64,000 nt of DNA from Edaphobacter acidisoli (GTDB lineage: Bacteria; Acidobacteriota; Terriglobia; Terriglobales; Acidobacteriaceae). Below are positions 52,055 to 61,416 of this stretch, piece by piece (the first letter of the stretch is position 1; the number at the start of each line of letters is the position of its first letter). The notes below the pieces were generated by a model, which did not search any database, was not told the origin of the DNA, and was given only the letters and a program-made list of their open reading frames with translations. The position numbers and the translations under genes were made by a program. The stretch covers positions 2,356,001 to 2,420,000 of the forward strand of contig NZ_BMJB01000001.1 of NCBI RefSeq assembly GCF_014642855.1. Reading direction: 5' to 3'.

Positions 52055-53080
52055 ATGCGCCTGTTTGCTGCCGCTGTTGTTGTGTGTTTGTGCCTCGTCC
52101 CTGCCCTTCGGGCGCAGGAGGCACCTTCGCCGGATATGCCTCCGCCCGCCAGTGATGCTCCGGCCCAGCCTGTGGACAGCAATAACCCGATGGAGACCCT
52201 GAAGGTCAACGTCAACCTGGTGAACCTGTACTTTTCGGTGCGGGACAAGAACGGCTATATCACCAACCTGACGAAGAACGATTGCCACATCGACGAAGAC
52301 CATGCTCCGCAGACGATCAAGAAGTTTACGCAGGAGAAGAACCTGCCGCTGACGATCGGGATTCTGCTGGATACGAGCGGAAGCCAACAGAATGTGCTGC
52401 CGATGGAGCAGGCGTCGGGGGCAGAGTTTCTGAAAGATGTGCTGACGCCGAAGGACGAGGCGTTTCTGATCTCGTTCGATATTAATGTGAACCTGCTGGC
52501 GGACTATACGAACTCGCCGCGTGAGATACAGCGGGCGATGGATAAGGCGGAGATCAATACGGGCGCGGGTACGGGTTCGGTGACGGGCAATGCGACTCCG
52601 CGCGGGACGCTGCTGTATGACGCGGTCTTTCTGGCGGCGCATGACAAGCTGCGGCAGGAGGCGGGGCGGAAGATTCTCGTCATCCTGACGGATGGTCAGG
52701 ATGAGGGGTCGCAGGAGACGCTGAAGACGGCGACAGAGGCGGCGCAGAAGTCGAACGCGATTGTGTATGTGATTCTGCTGGCTGATCCGTATGCGTATGG
52801 CAGCTTCGGGATTGGTTACACGGGCTCGGCTGCAATGGACAAGCTGGCCAAGGATACGGGCGGGCGCGTGATCAATGTCGGCAGGAATACGAAGAAGCTG
52901 CAGGAGGCGTTTGATCAGATTCAGGATGAGCTCAGGACGCAGTACCTGGCCAGCTATACGCCGACCAATCTGAAGCTGGATGGGACGTTCCGGTCGCTTC
53001 AGGTGGATTGCGGGAAGGACACGAAGGTGCAGGCTCGGCGTGGGTATTATGCGATGGCGAACCCGCTGGGGGATGATTGA
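52055..53080 (+). CDS. VWFA-related exported protein (acidobacterial type)
   Basis: The 341-residue protein has a signal peptide (about 1-20, ALRA-Q). A VWFA-related domain follows with the metal-binding motif DTSGS (GILLDTSGSQQNV) and the VILTDGQDEGS segment. It ends in LQVDCGKDTKVQARRGYYA, as its paralogue at 50294 does in an analogous way. The two genes are divergent and separated by a repeat mosaic. Function is unknown; extracytoplasmic ligand binding is likely. Confidence 0.87.
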   Translation: MRLFAAAVVVCLCLVPALRAQEAPSPDMPPPASDAPAQPVDSNNPMETLKVNVNLVNLYFSVRDKNGYITNLTKNDCHIDEDHAPQTIKKFTQEKNLPLTIGILLDTSGSQQNVLPMEQASGAEFLKDVLTPKDEAFLISFDINVNLLADYTNSPREIQRAMDKAEINTGAGTGSVTGNATPRGTLLYDAVFLAAHDKLRQEAGRKILVILTDGQDEGSQETLKTATEAAQKSNAIVYVILLADPYAYGSFGIGYTGSAAMDKLAKDTGGRVINVGRNTKKLQEAFDQIQDELRTQYLASYTPTNLKLDGTFRSLQVDCGKDTKVQARRGYYAMANPLGDD

Positions 53081-53092
53081 TTTGTGATGGGC

Positions 53093-53170
53093 CTGTCCCA
53101 GGGGCTGAAGCCCCTTTTTGGGGCGGCTGGTGTTGCCCGGACTGAAGTCCGGGCCTATCTCAGAGGCAAC
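53093..53170. repeat. Intergenic repeat A, copy 4
   Basis: The double hairpin starts 13 bases after the VWFA stop, with GGGGCTGAAGCCCC, TTTTTG and GCCCGGACTGAAGTCCGGGC. A partial copy (CTCAGGGGCTAAAGCCTCC) lies at about 53224-53245. The first hairpin with its T-run could serve as the VWFA terminator. Confidence 0.85.
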
Positions 53171-53330
53171 GACAACAACAGAGACAAGAGACCTTGGGCA
53201 CCCGGCATTGCTGAAAGAAGCCGTACCTCAGGGGCTAAAGCCTCCTCAGTATTTGCAGCGTTTGCGGCACGGCTAAAGCCATGCCCTTAAGCAGAACGAA
53301 CCTTGTACTTCACTCCCTGTCCTTGCTTCG

Positions 53331-54590
53331 TCAGGAGTTGCCGTGTTGGAGGAACTCTGGTGAGACGGGGTTCTCGTAGACGGAGTAGTCGCGGGTGACT
53401 ACGGTGAGGCCGCTGGCGGAGACGAAGTAGTTTTTCTTGTCTTCGTTGGGGTCGTAGCCGATGACGGTGCCGTCGGGGATATGGACGTCGCGGTCGATGA
53501 TGGCGTGGCGGATGCGGCAGTGACGGCCGATGTTGACGTGGGAAAAGATGATGGATGAGTCCACGTCGGCGTAGGAGTTGACGCGCACGTCCTGGGAGAC
53601 GACGCTGTTGCGGACGACCGAGCCGGAGATGATGGACCCGGCGCAGACGATGGAGTTGATGGCCATGCCGGTGCGGCCGGGCTCGCCGAAGACGAACTTC
53701 GCGGGCGGGTACTGGTAGGGGCGGGTGCGCATGGGCCAGGTCTTGTCGTAGAGGTTGAAGGTGGGGGTGACGCCGGCGATGTCCATGTTGGCCTCGTAGT
53801 AGGCCTCGAGTGTGCCGACGTCACGCCAGTAGAGCGCTTTCTGCTTGTTCTCGTCGACGAAGTTGTAGGCGTTCATCTTGAAGCGGCCGAGCAGCTTGGG
53901 CAGGATGTTGTGGCCGAAGTCGTGCTTGGATTGCGGGTCTTCGGCGTCCTTGATGAGCTCGGGGATGAGGACGTCGGTGTTGAAGATGTAGATGCCCATG
54001 GAGACGTCGACCATGTCGGGCGTGAAGGGCGAGCGGATGTTGGTCTCTTTTGGCTTTTCGACGAAGCCGGTGACTTCGCCGTTGCGGGCGACCTCGACGA
54101 CGCCGAAGGAAGAGACCTCGTCGGGACTGATGGGGAGGGTGGCGAGGGTGACGTCGGCGCCGGAGTCCTTGTGCTGGCGGAGCATGCGGGCGTAGTTCAT
54201 CTTGTAGATGTGGTCGCCGGAGAGGATGAGGACGTGCTTGGGCTCTTCGGAGCCGATGGAGTAGATGTTCTGGTAGACGGCGTCGGCTGTGCCCTGGTAC
54301 CAGCTTTTGCTGACACGCTGCATGGGCGGGAGGATCTCGATGAACTCGCCGAGCTCGTTGGCGACGACGGAGCCCCAGCCTTCGCGGATGTGGCGGTTGA
54401 GCGAGAGCGCTTTGTACTGGGTGAGGATGTAGACGCGGTGCAGCCCGGAGTTGATGCAGTTGGAGAGGGTGATGTCGATGATGCGGTACTGGCCTGCGAA
54501 GGGCACGGCCGGCTTGGCGCGATCGCGGGTGAGGGGGAAGAGACGTTCACCGGCGCCGCCGGCAAGAAGAACTCCGAGAGTATCTTTCAT
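53331..54590 (-). CDS. glgC: Glucose-1-phosphate adenylyltransferase
   Basis: GlgC makes ADP-glucose for glycogen synthesis. The 419-residue protein has the nucleotidyltransferase signature (LLAGGAGERLFPLTRDRAKP), then YRIIDITLSNCINSG and FVEKPKE. A C-terminal left-handed beta-helix (~290-400) follows, with hexapeptide-like repeats (NSVVSQDVRVNSYADVDSSI). Length is typical. GGAG lies two bases before the ATG. Regulation by glycolytic effectors is known for the family but cannot be specified here. Confidence 0.95.
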   Translation of the reverse strand: MKDTLGVLLAGGAGERLFPLTRDRAKPAVPFAGQYRIIDITLSNCINSGLHRVYILTQYKALSLNRHIREGWGSVVANELGEFIEILPPMQRVSKSWYQGTADAVYQNIYSIGSEEPKHVLILSGDHIYKMNYARMLRQHKDSGADVTLATLPISPDEVSSFGVVEVARNGEVTGFVEKPKETNIRSPFTPDMVDVSMGIYIFNTDVLIPELIKDAEDPQSKHDFGHNILPKLLGRFKMNAYNFVDENKQKALYWRDVGTLEAYYEANMDIAGVTPTFNLYDKTWPMRTRPYQYPPAKFVFGEPGRTGMAINSIVCAGSIISGSVVRNSVVSQDVRVNSYADVDSSIIFSHVNIGRHCRIRHAIIDRDVHIPDGTVIGYDPNEDKKNYFVSASGLTVVTRDYSVYENPVSPEFLQHGNS

Positions 54591-54906
54591 AGCTCCAACT
54601 ACCTCGACAGATGAATGACTGCAACTGCTGTTTTCTTCTGGGATGCGCGAATGAGGCCGCGCGTCTCCGGGAGAAAGGGGAGTCTACCATGCGGAGGTTA
54701 AGGTTTGCGATGTGTGACTGAGCACTGGCACGGATGCGGAGGCTGTTCTCGGTCTTTCGGAACCCCATTTATGCCAATGAAACTGCACATGAATGGGCAC
54801 CCGGCATTGGGTTTTGGCTGGCAATTCTTCTGTGCATAGAAGCGGCAGGATCGGATAAGATCACTACCAGTTATCGGGCCCGTTTCTAAGCGGAGGCCGT
54901 GAGAGC
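54591..54906. other. Intergenic region with a degenerate repeat
   Basis: This 316-base gap has a degenerate repeat-C-like segment at about 54763-54812 (CCCATTTATGCC...GAATGGGCACCCGGC). The rest shows no gene. It must hold the glgC promoter on the minus strand and that of the small Gly-rich gene on the plus strand. Confidence 0.5.
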
Positions 54907-55074
54907 ATGGCTGACATGAAGAACAATGCAGGCGCGGGAATTGGCATTGGAATAGCCTTAGGAGTCGCCATCGGGGTTGCGCTGCATAACATTGCAGTCG
55001 GAATCGCAATCGGAGTGGCGCTCGGAGTGGCGTTTGGTGCGGGAATGAACAAACGCAAGCAAGATTTAAAGTGA
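54907..55074 (+). CDS. Small glycine-zipper membrane protein
   Basis: A 55-residue open frame consists almost wholly of alternating Gly and Ile/Val/Leu/Ala (IGIGIALGVAIGVAL and VGIAIGVALGVAFGAG). It ends in a basic, hydrophilic tail (NKRKQDLK). This is a glycine-zipper pattern suited to two tightly packed membrane helices. GGAGG lies ten bases before the ATG and a terminator follows, so it is probably a real gene although short. Function is unknown. Confidence 0.72.
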   Translation: MADMKNNAGAGIGIGIALGVAIGVALHNIAVGIAIGVALGVAFGAGMNKRKQDLK

Positions 55075-55142
55075 CCCTGCACCCAGACTCCACTTAGAAC
55101 GACAAACCTTCCACTGATGAGAATTCTTTTCAGGACACAAGC

Positions 55143-55171
55143 AAAAAGCCCGGCTTTGAGCTGGGCTTTTT
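55143..55171. terminator. Bidirectional intrinsic terminator
   Basis: Arms AAAAAGCCCGGCT and AGCTGGGCTTTTT (one G-U pair) enclose TTG. T-runs on both strands serve the Gly-rich gene and the convergent gene ending at 55185. Confidence 0.85.
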
Positions 55172-55184
55172 GAAGGCAGATTGG

Positions 55185-55523
55185 TTATTCGCTGTCTTGC
55201 TCTGGTTCGTCTGTCAGACCGGGAGAACTGTCGCCGGAGATGGTTTCGGGAGCATGGCCGTCTTCGGTAAGGCTGATGCGCAATGACTTCAGGAACGAGA
55301 GGTCGTTTGCGGTAAAGGGGCCCTGCGGCTCTTCGTGGGCTTCGCTGTCGGCGGTTTCGGGCTCGACTTCGTTGAGGCCGATGGTCGCCTCAAGCATGAG
55401 AAGTACGTCGAAGCCCTGCTCGCGGATGTTGCGGACGACACCTGCGATGTCCTCGGATTCGGCGACGGACTCGTGGATCGCCTCGCCAAGTTTTTGGATG
55501 AGATTTTTGACCTTCTGGTTCAA
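55185..55523 (-). CDS. Conserved-looking acidic protein of unknown function
   Basis: From a TTG at 55523, with GGAGG five bases upstream, the frame encodes 112 residues. They form a helical N-terminal part (NQKVKNLIQKLGEAIHESV, then VVRNIREQGFDVLLMLEATIG) and a long acidic tail. The frame stays open to 55631, but that extension has no good start and is less protein-like. It may be a small regulatory or structural protein. I do not recognise the family. Confidence 0.65.
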   Translation of the reverse strand: MNQKVKNLIQKLGEAIHESVAESEDIAGVVRNIREQGFDVLLMLEATIGLNEVEPETADSEAHEEPQGPFTANDLSFLKSLRISLTEDGHAPETISGDSSPGLTDEPEQDSE

Positions 55524-55681
55524 TGCCGCCTCCGGGCTGGGTGGGTTTTGAATCCAAACCTCGCATCGGGTATTCCCGGCGCACGAGACACGCGGGAACG
55601 GCATTGCGGGCACGTCTTCTGGAGTCAGCATACGCCGAAATTCTTGAGCGCCGCAACGGTTTTACGCGGTGGAAATCGGGG

Positions 55682-55885
55682 TCAGTCGTCGGCGCTGAGA
55701 TGGGGGACGAGTTGCTCTTCGGGCTGGTCAACAGGCGTATGAGGTGTATGCAAACTGTTTGCCAAATCTTCGACGATGCGTTTTTTGTAGGGGTTCCAGA
55801 CGAGAAGACCCACGGCTGCGGCGCAGACTCCGCCAACCGTCCAGAGGAGGGCCTTGATGCTCGACGTGCTTGCGTTCTCGGCCAT
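55682..55885 (-). CDS. Small single-helix membrane protein
   Basis: The 67-residue protein has one membrane helix (LLWTVGGVCAAAVGLLVW, residues ~13-30). A short basic segment (NPYKKR) and an acidic, Pro-rich tail follow. It lies within a longer open frame to 56485 whose upstream part is an Arg/His-rich shadow of the opposite-strand gene. Function is unknown. Confidence 0.6.
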   Translation of the reverse strand: MAENASTSSIKALLWTVGGVCAAAVGLLVWNPYKKRIVEDLANSLHTPHTPVDQPEEQLVPHLSADD

Positions 55886-55975
55886 ACCTGATGGATGAGA
55901 TGCGCGAGGTGTGGCGCGGGATTGCTGTTTTTGGCAGAGTTTCGCGAGTGCGCGAATAACGGCTACACTTAAAGG

Positions 55976-56470
55976 ATGGATTCGGTTCGCTTTGGCCGGG
56001 CGCTTGGTGTGGGAGCGCGGGCTGCCGCTAAGACGCTGGTCTCGGCTGTAGACGCGGCTGCTGCACCGAATCCTTCGGCTGGGACGAAGCCTGCCGGCAC
56101 GAAGAAGACGGCGGCTGCGGCTGCGACTTCGGGTGAGCGGCTGGGACAGCAGGCGGCGCGTGCGGCTTCGCAGGTGTCGGTGAGCAGCGCAGGGTTGAAG
56201 CAAGGCAGCAAGCGGTTTGGCCAGGCGGTCTGGCATCCTGTGGTGAAGCTGTCGGGCGTGCTTTGGCTGGAGCTTACCGGCGTGTTCTTTGGGATCTTTG
56301 CGCTGTCTGCGGTGGGTGGGGCGTGGAAGTGGCGTGAGGCGATGCATGAGGTGGCGGGAAATCATCTGGCGCATGAGCGGTTCGAGTGGGCGGTGGTGAT
56401 GGCGGCGGTGTTTGCGTACTTCTGTGTGACGAGCTTTCTGAAGGCTCGGCGTAGAGGGCGCGGGCAGTAG
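55976..56470 (+). CDS. Membrane protein of unknown function with Ala-rich N terminus
   Basis: The 164-residue protein has a long Ala/Lys/Thr-rich N-terminal region (residues 1-85). Two membrane helices follow (about 94-115 and 138-155; LSGVLWLELTGVFFGIFALSAVGG, WAVVMAAVFAYFCVTSFL), with a basic C terminus. I do not recognise a family. It is divergent from the small gene at 55682. A repeat D copy lies downstream. Confidence 0.7.
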   Translation: MDSVRFGRALGVGARAAAKTLVSAVDAAAAPNPSAGTKPAGTKKTAAAAATSGERLGQQAARAASQVSVSSAGLKQGSKRFGQAVWHPVVKLSGVLWLELTGVFFGIFALSAVGGAWKWREAMHEVAGNHLAHERFEWAVVMAAVFAYFCVTSFLKARRRGRGQ

Positions 56471-56488
56471 GAGTCTGGTTAGCAAAGC

Positions 56489-56564
56489 AAAAGCAGGTCC
56501 TCCCGCTTCTCACCCCAGCGAGCAAGCTCGCCGGGGACCCCGGTGCGCGGAAGGATGACAATTG
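56489..56564. repeat. Intergenic repeat D, copy 2
   Basis: It matches 45427-45500: AAAAGCAGG, CTCCCGC, a hairpin (GCGAGCAAGCTCGC), GGGGACCCC and GCGCGGAAGGATGACAATTG. It separates a membrane-protein gene from the mutase gene. Confidence 0.8.
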
Positions 56565-56629
56565 ACAGGGATACGTTCGCGCGATCACCCGGCCTCGAAG
56601 ACAACACATCGGCTGTACACTTGTGCGGC

Positions 56630-58306
56630 ATGAGCGAGACGCCGAAGACTGGTTCGTCAAATACTGAATCGCCAAAGGCTGATCCTGCGAGTCCGACGAC
56701 GAGTTCGGGGATTCCGGTCGAACTGGTGTATGACGCGAAGAGCCTGGCGGGGTTCGATGCTGCGCGTGAGCTGGGTGCGCCGGGGGAGTTTCCTTTTACG
56801 CGCGGGATTCAGCCGACCATGTATCGCGGGCGGCTGTGGACGATGCGGCAGTATGCGGGGATGGGCGACGCTGAGGAGTCGAATAAACGCTACAAATTTT
56901 TGCTTGCGCATGGGACCAAAGGGTTGAGCGTGGCGTTCGATCTGCCTACGCAGATTGGGTATGACTCGGACGACCCGATGGCGATGGGTGAGGTGGGGAA
57001 GGTTGGGGTCGCGATTGATTCGATCGAGGATATGGAGCGGCTGTTCGAGGGGATTCGGCTGGATGCGATCTCGACCTCGATGACGATCAATGCGACGGCT
57101 TCTATTCTGCTGGCGCTGTATGTTGCGGTGGCGCGGCGTGCGGGCGCAGAGGTGCGGCGGCTGAGTGGCACGGTGCAGAACGACATCCTGAAGGAGTACA
57201 TCGCGCGCGGGACGTACATCTATCCGGTGCGGCACGCGATGCGGCTGGTGACGGATATCTTTGCATGGGCCGCGGAGGAGGTGCCGGAGTGGAATACGAT
57301 TTCGATCTCGGGCTACCACATGCGCGAGGCCGGGTGCACGGCGGTGCAGGAGGTCGCGTTCACGCTGGCCAATGGCATGACTTACGTACAGGCTGCGCTG
57401 GATGCGGGGTTGGATGTGGATGCGTTTGCTCCGAGGCTGAGCTTCTTTTTTAATGCGCATAACAATCTGCTGGAAGAGGTGGCGAAGTTTCGCGCGGCGA
57501 GGCGGATGTGGGCGCGCGTGATGCGTGAGCGGTTTGGCGCGAAGAACCCGCGGAGCTGGATGTTGCGGTTTCATACGCAGACGGCTGGCTCGACGCTGAC
57601 GGCGCAGCAGCCGGAGAACAATATCGTTCGCACGACTCTGCAGGCGCTGGCTGCGGTGTTGGGCGGAACACAGAGCCTGCACACGAATGGGTTTGATGAG
57701 GCGCTGGCGCTGCCGACGGAGAATGCTGCGCGGATTGCTCTGAGGACGCAGCAGATTCTGGCACATGAGAGTGGCGTGGCGCAGACGGTGGATCCGCTGG
57801 CGGGTTCGTACTATGTCGAGTCGCTGACGGATGAGATTGAGCGGCGTGCGGAGGAGTATCTGGCGGCGATTGCGCGATTCGATGCTTCTTCAAAAGGCGG
57901 GGGCGGCAAGTATGGGATGCTGCGCGCGATTGAGCAGGGGTATGTGCAGCGGGAGATTCAGAATGCGGCTTATGCTTACCAGCGCGATGTGGATGAGAAG
58001 CGGGCTGTTGTGGTCGGCGTGAATGAGTTTGCTTCTGGTTCAGATGCGGAGGAGGCTGTGGTTCCTCTTCAGCGGATCGATGCTGCGCTGGAGCAGCGGC
58101 AGGTGGAGCGCGTGCGGGCGCTGCGTGCGCGGAGGGATGCTGGCGTTCATGCTGCGGCGCTGCGCGGCGTGGAGGATGCTGCGCGTGGCGGGGAGAATCT
58201 GATGCCGCGGATTTTGCGTGCGGTCGAGAGCTATGCGACTGTGGGCGAGATTGCGAATGTGCTGCGTGGAGTGTTTGGGGAGTATCGGGAGTCGGTGACG
58301 GTTTGA
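56630..58306 (+). CDS. Methylmalonyl-CoA mutase, large (catalytic) subunit without B12 domain
   Basis: The 558-residue protein is the catalytic TIM barrel of the acyl-CoA mutases ([78 protein letters not shown]). It ends before the B12-binding domain, which must be a separate small subunit encoded elsewhere. Tyr65 in PTMY and Arg193 in IARGTY fit the pair that binds the methylmalonyl carboxylate in MCM; isobutyryl-CoA mutase is known to differ there. This residue matching is from memory. ATG 56630 begins the coding part. Confidence 0.9.
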   Translation: MSETPKTGSSNTESPKADPASPTTSSGIPVELVYDAKSLAGFDAARELGAPGEFPFTRGIQPTMYRGRLWTMRQYAGMGDAEESNKRYKFLLAHGTKGLSVAFDLPTQIGYDSDDPMAMGEVGKVGVAIDSIEDMERLFEGIRLDAISTSMTINATASILLALYVAVARRAGAEVRRLSGTVQNDILKEYIARGTYIYPVRHAMRLVTDIFAWAAEEVPEWNTISISGYHMREAGCTAVQEVAFTLANGMTYVQAALDAGLDVDAFAPRLSFFFNAHNNLLEEVAKFRAARRMWARVMRERFGAKNPRSWMLRFHTQTAGSTLTAQQPENNIVRTTLQALAAVLGGTQSLHTNGFDEALALPTENAARIALRTQQILAHESGVAQTVDPLAGSYYVESLTDEIERRAEEYLAAIARFDASSKGGGGKYGMLRAIEQGYVQREIQNAAYAYQRDVDEKRAVVVGVNEFASGSDAEEAVVPLQRIDAALEQRQVERVRALRARRDAGVHAAALRGVEDAARGGENLMPRILRAVESYATVGEIANVLRGVFGEYRESVTV

Positions 58307-58321
58307 TTTCTCCGCGGTAAA

Positions 58322-58351
58322 TTGACCCTCGGAACTGTCGGTCGATACGAT
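58322..58351 (+). promoter_or_regulatory. Putative sigma70 promoter of the gcv operon
   Basis: TTGACC (58322-58327) and TACGAT (58346-58351) are 18 bases apart, 40 bases ahead of gcvT. Only 84 bases separate gcvT from the mutase gene, too few for a tandem glycine riboswitch. Confidence 0.55.
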
Positions 58352-58390
58352 AGGGCTTGCGCGCGATGCGCCTGCGAGGTCTTCTGAACG

Positions 58391-59536
58391 ATGTCTGAAT
58401 CTACTGCAACGAGCGCACTGCGCAAGACTGCTTTGAATGCTGTTCACCGCGCCGCCAAGTCGAAGATGGTTGATTTTGGCGGGTGGGATATGCCTGTCGA
58501 TTGCTGCGGGTTGATTGCGGAGCACATGGCTGTGCGGACGGGCGTGGGCGTCTTTGATGTGTCGCACATGGGCGATATTCAATTTCGCGGGCCGGGGTCG
58601 CTGGCGGCGGTGCAGAAGCTGTGCATGAATGATGCGTCGAAGCTACAGGTGGGGCAGGCGCAATACTCGGCGATGCTTTATCCGAATGGGACGTTTGTCG
58701 ATGATGTGGTGGTGCATAAGCTCTCGGACAACGACTACCTGATCGTGATCAATGCTGGTACTCGCGAGAAGGACGTGGCGTGGGTGCGCGGGGTGATTGG
58801 TGGGATGCCCGGCGTTCACATGAACGACTACAGCGACTTCTACACGCAGATTGCGATTCAGGGGCCGAAGGCTGCGGAGACTTTGCAGAAGCTGACTTCG
58901 ACGGATTTGAGCACGATTAAGAATTACTGGTTTACGTGGGGGCAGGTGTGTGGCTTGCACAATGTGATGATTGCCCGCACTGGCTACACCGGCGAGGATG
59001 GATTTGAGATTTACATTCCTTCGGACGAGACGACCAGCGCACGGGTGTGGGCTGAGGTGCTGGAGGCCGGTAAGGAGTTTGGGATTCTGGCGTGTGGGCT
59101 GGGTGCGCGGAATACGCTTCGGCTGGAGGCTGGGATGGCTTTGTATGGCCATGAGATCTCGGACACGATCAATGTGTTTGAGGCTGGGTTGGGGCGGTAT
59201 GCCAAGCTCGACTACGAATCCAAAGGCGATTTCGTTGGGCGCGATGCGCTGGTGAAGATTCAGGCTGACGGTGGGCCGAAGCGCAAGCTGGTTGGGTTGG
59301 AGATGGTGGAGCGCGGGATTGGGCGGGATGGGTATCCGGTGTTCTCGCTCGATGGGAAGCGGGTGGGTGAGATTACGAGCGGGTCGCCCTCGCCGTTTTT
59401 GAAGAAGAATATTGCCATGGCTTATGTGCCGGTGGAGTTCTCGGCGGTGGACACAGAGGTTGCGGTGGAGATTCGCGGGCAGATGGTGAAGGCGCGTGTG
59501 GTGCCGCTGCCGTTTTATAAGCGGGCGAAGAAGTAG
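58391..59536 (+). CDS. gcvT: Glycine cleavage T protein (aminomethyltransferase)
   Basis: GcvT moves the methylene group from aminomethyl-lipoyl-GcvH to tetrahydrofolate and releases ammonia. The 381-residue protein has the folate-binding motifs [34 protein letters not shown] and [19 protein letters not shown]. It opens the gcvT-H-PA-PB operon; gcvH follows after 105 bases. GAGG lies 11 bases before the ATG. Confidence 0.95.
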   Translation: MSESTATSALRKTALNAVHRAAKSKMVDFGGWDMPVDCCGLIAEHMAVRTGVGVFDVSHMGDIQFRGPGSLAAVQKLCMNDASKLQVGQAQYSAMLYPNGTFVDDVVVHKLSDNDYLIVINAGTREKDVAWVRGVIGGMPGVHMNDYSDFYTQIAIQGPKAAETLQKLTSTDLSTIKNYWFTWGQVCGLHNVMIARTGYTGEDGFEIYIPSDETTSARVWAEVLEAGKEFGILACGLGARNTLRLEAGMALYGHEISDTINVFEAGLGRYAKLDYESKGDFVGRDALVKIQADGGPKRKLVGLEMVERGIGRDGYPVFSLDGKRVGEITSGSPSPFLKKNIAMAYVPVEFSAVDTEVAVEIRGQMVKARVVPLPFYKRAKK

Positions 59537-59641
59537 GCGCAATTACAGCCGAATAATCCACATCCGCGCTTTGGACTCGTCCGGGCGCACTCGTGTAGTC
59601 TGCTTTCCGCATTACAATGGAGAGGGAGATTCCCCAACAAT

Positions 59642-60031
59642 ATGGCTTATCCGGCGAATTACAGGTACACGAAGGAACACGAGTGGATTGCGGCTGACGG
59701 CTCGGCGGGCAGCGTGGGTATTACGGACTACGCGCAGGACTCGCTGGGCGACATTGTTTTTGTTGACCTGCCGAAGGTGGGCGATGCGGTCGAGGCGGGC
59801 AAGACGTTCGGCTCGGTCGAGTCGGTGAAGGCGGTCTCGGACTTGTTCGCGCCGGTGTCTGGTACGGTGACGGCGGTGAATGACGCGCTCAAGGACAAGC
59901 CGGAGTTGATCAACACGGACGCGAATACGACGTGGCTGATTAAGGTGTCGCTGACCGATGCGAGCCAGACCAATGGCCTGCTGACGGCTGCCGATTATGA
60001 GAAGTTTATTGCCGAGGAGACCGGACACTAA
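59642..60031 (+). CDS. gcvH: Glycine cleavage H protein (lipoyl carrier)
   Basis: GcvH shuttles the aminomethyl intermediate on a lipoyl group. The 129-residue protein has the lipoyl-lysine Lys63 in the [17 protein letters not shown] motif and the N-terminal KEHEW. It ends two bases before gcvPA. Confidence 0.96.
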   Translation: MAYPANYRYTKEHEWIAADGSAGSVGITDYAQDSLGDIVFVDLPKVGDAVEAGKTFGSVESVKAVSDLFAPVSGTVTAVNDALKDKPELINTDANTTWLIKVSLTDASQTNGLLTAADYEKFIAEETGH

Positions 60032-60033
60032 CG

Positions 60034-61368
60034 ATGCGTTATCTGCCGAAGTCCCCTGGGGACCGTGAAGAGATGCTGGCCGAGATTGGTGCGGCGTCGA
60101 TCGATGATCTGTTCCAGAGCATTCCTGCTGAGTATCAACTGAAGCGCGACCTGAAGATTCCTCATCAGCATGGCGAGTCGGAGATTCTGGATCGCTTTCG
60201 TGCGTTTGCCGACGCGAACGCTGCCGGTTATGCGAGCTTTCTGGGCGCGGGTGTGTATCGGCACTATCGGCCGGTGATTATCGATTCGCTGGTGCAGCGT
60301 GGCGAGTTTCTGACAAGCTATACGCCGTATCAGCCGGAGATCTCGCAGGGCACGCTGCAGGCGATGTTCGAGTTCCAGACGATGATCTGCGAGCTGACCG
60401 GCATGGAGATCGCCAACGCGTCGATGTATGACGGCTCGACCGGCGCGGCGGAGGCGATCATGATGGCGGTGCGCGTGACCGGGCGCGATGGCGCGGTAGT
60501 GGCGCGGACGGTGCATCCGGAGTACCGCGAGGTGGTGGCGACTTACGCGCAGCACCAGGAGATTCCGCTCGCCGAGGTTGGCTACGGCGCGAATGGGCGC
60601 GTGGATCTGGCTGCGCTCGATGCGGCGATTACGAAGGACACGGCTTGCGTGCTGATTCAGTCGCCGAACTTCTTCGGCACGATTGAGGATGTTGCCGCGA
60701 TTGCGGAGCTTGCTCATGCGAAGGGTGCGCTGCTGATTGTGTCGATTGCCGAGGCGATTTCGCTGGGGATTGTGAAGCCTCCAGTTGAAGCGGACATCGT
60801 TTCGATGGAGGCTCAGAGTTACGGCGTTGCGCCGAGCTTTGGCGGGCCGTTCTGCGGCGTGATTGCGTGCAAGGAGAAGTTTCTGCGGCAGATGCCCGGG
60901 CGGCTGATCGGCGAGACGAAGGACAAGGACGGCAGGCGCGGATTTGTGCTCACTTTGAGTACGAGGGAACAGCATATTCGGCGCGAGAAGGCGACTTCGA
61001 ACATCTGCACCAATCAGGCGCTGGTGGCGCTGATGACGACCATCTTCCTGACGGTGTATGGCAAGCAGGGGATGAAGGAGTTGGCTGAACAAAATCTTGC
61101 GAAGGCTGCTTATTTGAAGAGCGCACTTGGCAAGCACGGCAAGGTGTTGTTTGAGGGCGCGCCGCGCTTCCATGAGTTTGTGCTGGAGACGCCGAAGAGC
61201 GCTGAGGCTGTGAATGCCGATCTGTTGGAGAAGAAGATTATCGGCGGCCTGCCGTTGGCGAAGTGGTATCCAGAGCTTGGGCCGAATGCTTCGCTTTGGT
61301 GCGTGACGGAGTTGACGACGAGGGCGCAAATGGACGCGGCAACGGAGATGCTTGAGGAGAGCCCCTAA
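60034..61368 (+). CDS. gcvPA: Glycine dehydrogenase (decarboxylating) subunit 1
   Basis: This is the N-terminal half of the PLP-dependent P protein, encoded separately as in many bacteria. The 444-residue protein shows [14 protein letters not shown], the [14 protein letters not shown] segment, [14 protein letters not shown] and [10 protein letters not shown]. It works as a heterotetramer with GcvPB to decarboxylate glycine. It follows gcvH by two bases. Confidence 0.95.
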   Translation: MRYLPKSPGDREEMLAEIGAASIDDLFQSIPAEYQLKRDLKIPHQHGESEILDRFRAFADANAAGYASFLGAGVYRHYRPVIIDSLVQRGEFLTSYTPYQPEISQGTLQAMFEFQTMICELTGMEIANASMYDGSTGAAEAIMMAVRVTGRDGAVVARTVHPEYREVVATYAQHQEIPLAEVGYGANGRVDLAALDAAITKDTACVLIQSPNFFGTIEDVAAIAELAHAKGALLIVSIAEAISLGIVKPPVEADIVSMEAQSYGVAPSFGGPFCGVIACKEKFLRQMPGRLIGETKDKDGRRGFVLTLSTREQHIRREKATSNICTNQALVALMTTIFLTVYGKQGMKELAEQNLAKAAYLKSALGKHGKVLFEGAPRFHEFVLETPKSAEAVNADLLEKKIIGGLPLAKWYPELGPNASLWCVTELTTRAQMDAATEMLEESP

Positions 61369-61416
61369 TTCTCGAATCGCTAATCTTGGTGGTGCGTACA
61401 AGATTGGAGAACGCCG

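Noticed and set aside
47447..53290. Recurring frame VARTEVRAYLR in three ORFs (47447-47698, 51508-51906, 53084-53290)
   Set aside because: The shared peptide is the translation of repeat A, a double-hairpin intergenic element. The ORFs differ outside it and have no protein-like sequence.
56657..57766. 369-codon Arg/His-rich frame antisense to the mutase, and similar ones at 60028-61401 and 61679-62866
   Set aside because: The composition is typical of antisense shadows, and each lies wholly on a well-identified gene.
58307..58390. Glycine riboswitch ahead of gcvT
   Set aside because: The 84-base gap already contains a promoter and is too short for even one full glycine aptamer plus expression platform.
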